DNA of 64,000 nt. Origin: Bretschneidera sinensis. Lineage: Eukaryota > Streptophyta > Magnoliopsida > Brassicales > Akaniaceae. The DNA lies in contig CM043699.1 in NCBI GenBank assembly GCA_023935145.1, forward strand, positions 142,458,036 to 142,522,035, in the 5' to 3' direction. The position numbers were made by a program, and so were the translations under genes. The notes beneath the pieces are model-generated. The model had not been told where the DNA came from, did no database searches, and saw only the letters and a program-made list of their open reading frames with translations. Shown here piece after piece: positions 62,254 to 64,000 of this stretch. Positions within the stretch are counted from its first letter, which is position 1, and the number at the start of each line of letters is the position of its first letter.

Positions 62254-62795
62254 TGTAAAGGAAAATTTCCTCTCTAATGATATTATGACATGTGGCAACT
62301 TTCAAGGGCAAAAAAATAATTACACAATCTAAACAGATCAACCAATCAAATCTACACACTTGGCAAGAGGTATTACGGTAATTTTACACCAAGAGGTGTC
62401 ATGAAAATCTCACGCAAACGTTTCAATACTACTACAATACTCAAATTTATGGATAAACTGTTATTCAAATCCAACATGTGGATAACTCCAGTTTTATCTA
62501 AGAGGAATGTTATCACAACACAAAAATTATTCTCTTAATCGGACTCTGCTTCGACATACTATAAAAAGGAGGCTTTCATAATCAGAAGGTACATACAATT
62601 TATTACTCACAGCTCTTGATTTCACACAACTTTCCTTATTTCTCCAAAAGCTCTATACTAACTTAGACATCCGAGAGTCCTCCGGAGGCATACCTCCTTC
62701 GGTTCTCCGACAACTTTTAAGTTTTCTCCTCGTTTCGTGTGTGCAGGTTCCGCTTCCCGGCTGTTCTGATTCTCAACATATTTTCAACATCATCA
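62254..62795 (+). repeat. 3' LTR
   Basis: Partner of 55451-55998. Starts TGTAAAGGAAAATTT and ends TTCAACATCATCA; the TATA box region reads CTATAAAAAGGAGG near 62569. Confidence 0.85.
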
Positions 62796-63769
62796 CTTCT
62801 AAAAAAGAAAGAAAAAGTTATCCGATGTCAAGAGAGTTTTCTTAAACCAAGCCAGAGACAAAACAACTTGTCTCAAAATCAATGAAGTAAAATAAAACAT
62901 TAATTATACCATATTACCAATTACAACATAGATGACATAAAAAACTACCATACGGGTGGCAGGCAAGAAGCTCTCCTAAAAAAGAGATCTAACCTTGATT
63001 TCTCCCATTTTTGGATATATATATGATAGTGATGAATGGAATCATGGTCCATCTCAGAATCACCTGAGGAATTTAAGTTTAGCTTGAAGGAGTGTTTGCG
63101 GATTCTTTGTGCTACATTTATTTAGATCTTCTTTGTTGAGCTCTTCAATGGTGAGTATTGTTACAGTATGATTCCTCTTTATTCTTTAGCATTATGATCA
63201 GATGAGTAGTAAAAAAGAACATTGGTTTTGGTGTGCTTATTAAAAACCCATGTGTGCGAAAGAGAGAATTATTTGGTTATGATTGGATTATTATTATTGT
63301 GCTTCTCTAATTTCTTTACGTTTGGATTTGGGTCTAATCACAAATCAATTATCATAGGAGATAAAACACACCAGACCAGCAAGTTTTGAAAATTTGATTT
63401 GACTTCTTTACATTTGGATTTGTGTCTAATCACAAATCAATTATCATCCTCATTTTTATTTGAGCTGTTGGGGAGAGCATTGTATAGGAAATCAATAATA
63501 TCTCCATAGTAGGGCAACTATCAATAACTTTAATGGAAACATCACAAAAATGGAGATTCCAGTTTCTCTTCTTTGTGGCATACAATCACTATGTAATCTC
63601 CCATGTGCAGCTACAAACAATATACCGCGAAACAAAATTTTACCCATTTTTGTATTGCCAAGTAATTAACCAAAACGATCTGAATAAATCTACAGATGTT
63701 ACTATGCACACCATACTATTGGTTTAATTTTCTATCTCCAATAAATAATATAAAATCCGAAAACTACCT
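62796..63769 (-). other. Downstream region of the receptor-like kinase gene
   Basis: AT-rich sequence 3' of the kinase stop on the minus strand. A direct repeat is visible: CATTTGGATTTG(G/T)GTCTAATCACAAATCAATTATCAT occurs in similar form at about 63320-63355 and 63409-63446. No coding frame is recognised. Confidence 0.4.
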
Positions 63770-64000
63770 TCATTTTGGTTGTTGAGGTAACGAAGATGAC
63801 TCACTTCGTAGAGGAGAAGGGAAAGGCTCAGATATAGAATCCCAAGAAACATTCTCATCATTATTGCGTCGTCGTTCTAGGAAGGTTGGTTTCATAGGTG
63901 TTCCAACCATTTCAACCTTGCATGTTAACATGGCAACAATATCTGACATCGGGGGTCTTAGGTTAGCATGAGGCTGAAGGCATAAGAAAGCTACACGGAT
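63770..64000 (-). CDS. Receptor-like protein kinase, C-terminal end only (runs off the window)
   Basis: The last 76 codons plus stop of a gene that continues beyond 64000 on the minus strand. The segment AFLCLQPHANLRPPMSDIVA then ML is kinase subdomain XI, with the invariant Arg of the C-lobe, followed by a short tail GTPMKPTFLERRR and a Ser-rich end. This arrangement is usual in plant receptor-like Ser/Thr kinases, where subdomain XI is followed by a tail of about 50 residues. The extracellular domain is not in the window, so the subfamily cannot be assigned. No frame break is seen. The coding start (5' end) is outside the window. Confidence 0.85.
   Translation of the reverse strand: MRVAFLCLQPHANLRPPMSDIVAMLTCKVEMVGTPMKPTFLERRRNNDENVSWDSISEPFPSPLRSESSSLPQQPK

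Larger units (their letters stand above)
55451..62795 (+). mobile_element. Non-autonomous Ty3/gypsy-like LTR element with tandem repeat arrays and a nested solo LTR
   Basis: Two diverged LTRs (55451-55998 and about 62254-62795) share the order AATGATATTA-GACA-GTGG, CAATCTAAACAGATCAAC, CTATAAAA, CTTGATTTCACA, GTGTGCAGGTT and end in CA. Immediately after the first LTR is TTGGCGTCGTCCGTGG, the usual primer-binding-site context of Tat/Ogre-type gypsy elements. A broken gag follows (56057-57583), then four tandem-repeat families and the second LTR. No protease, reverse transcriptase, RNase H or integrase is seen, so it is non-autonomous. Without the 2.15 kb insertion at 59065-61215 it is about 5.2 kb. 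No matching target duplication is visible (flanks TTTTA and CTTCT), which fits age or rearrangement. Confidence 0.85.

Noticed and set aside
61336..62332. Several overlapping plus-strand frames of about 90-145 codons
   Set aside because: They run across the 31-bp and 65-bp tandem arrays and repeat the same few residues in shifted frames.

Overview
The window is nuclear DNA of a flowering plant, most likely a eudicot. Coding sequences are split by GT-AG introns, intergenic DNA is AT-rich, and the readable gene families are plant ones: plastid dihydroxy-acid dehydratase, a PTS2-targeted peroxisomal thiolase, a CLE signalling peptide and a receptor-like kinase. Mobile DNA is of plant types (hAT, Mutator-like, Ty3/gypsy). 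The species cannot be fixed by eye.

Gene layout, left to right: (1) 301-9983 (+), a complete 14-exon dihydroxy-acid dehydratase gene (branched-chain amino-acid synthesis, plastid). (2) 13675-19418 (+), an 8-exon RING-H2 ubiquitin-ligase-like gene of 795 codons. (3) 28125-29429 (+), an intronless N-myristoyltransferase coding sequence with a leader intron. (4) 31408-37899 (-), a complete 14-exon peroxisomal 3-ketoacyl-CoA thiolase (fatty-acid beta-oxidation), convergent with (3); its intron 10 holds an LTR retrotransposon. (5) 43038-45158 (+), a decayed multi-exon gene ending in an RNase H-like domain. (6) 52805-53041 (+), a 78-residue CLE peptide precursor. (7) 63770-64000 (-), the last 76 residues of a receptor-like kinase running off the window. 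These are independent housekeeping and signalling genes; nothing suggests a cluster or operon.

Mobile DNA fills much of the rest. A pair of long inverted repeats (20015-20153 and 25476-25609) brackets a Mutator-like nest containing a ~1.06 kb element with a tRNA-Gly relic (20278-21335) and a 3.2 kb hAT element with 8-bp target duplications and a BED zinc-finger remnant (21778-24996). A diverged relative of that hAT element lies at about 10887-11690. At 47095-48852 a relative of the 20278-21335 element, with 9-bp target duplications, is itself split by a 1055-bp hAT element (47460-48514). At 55451-62795 a non-autonomous Ty3/gypsy-like element has two ~545-bp LTRs, a broken gag and four families of tandem repeats; a 2.15 kb solo LTR (59065-61215) sits inside one repeat array.

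I found no clearly new biological system. The best leads are the CLE gene, the nested elements datable by their target duplications, the tRNA-like sequences inside the Mutator-like family, the intronic retrotransposon in the thiolase gene and the RNase H pseudogene. Exon boundaries were placed by eye from reading frame, splice consensus and protein-family knowledge. Element boundaries are exact only where target duplications are given.
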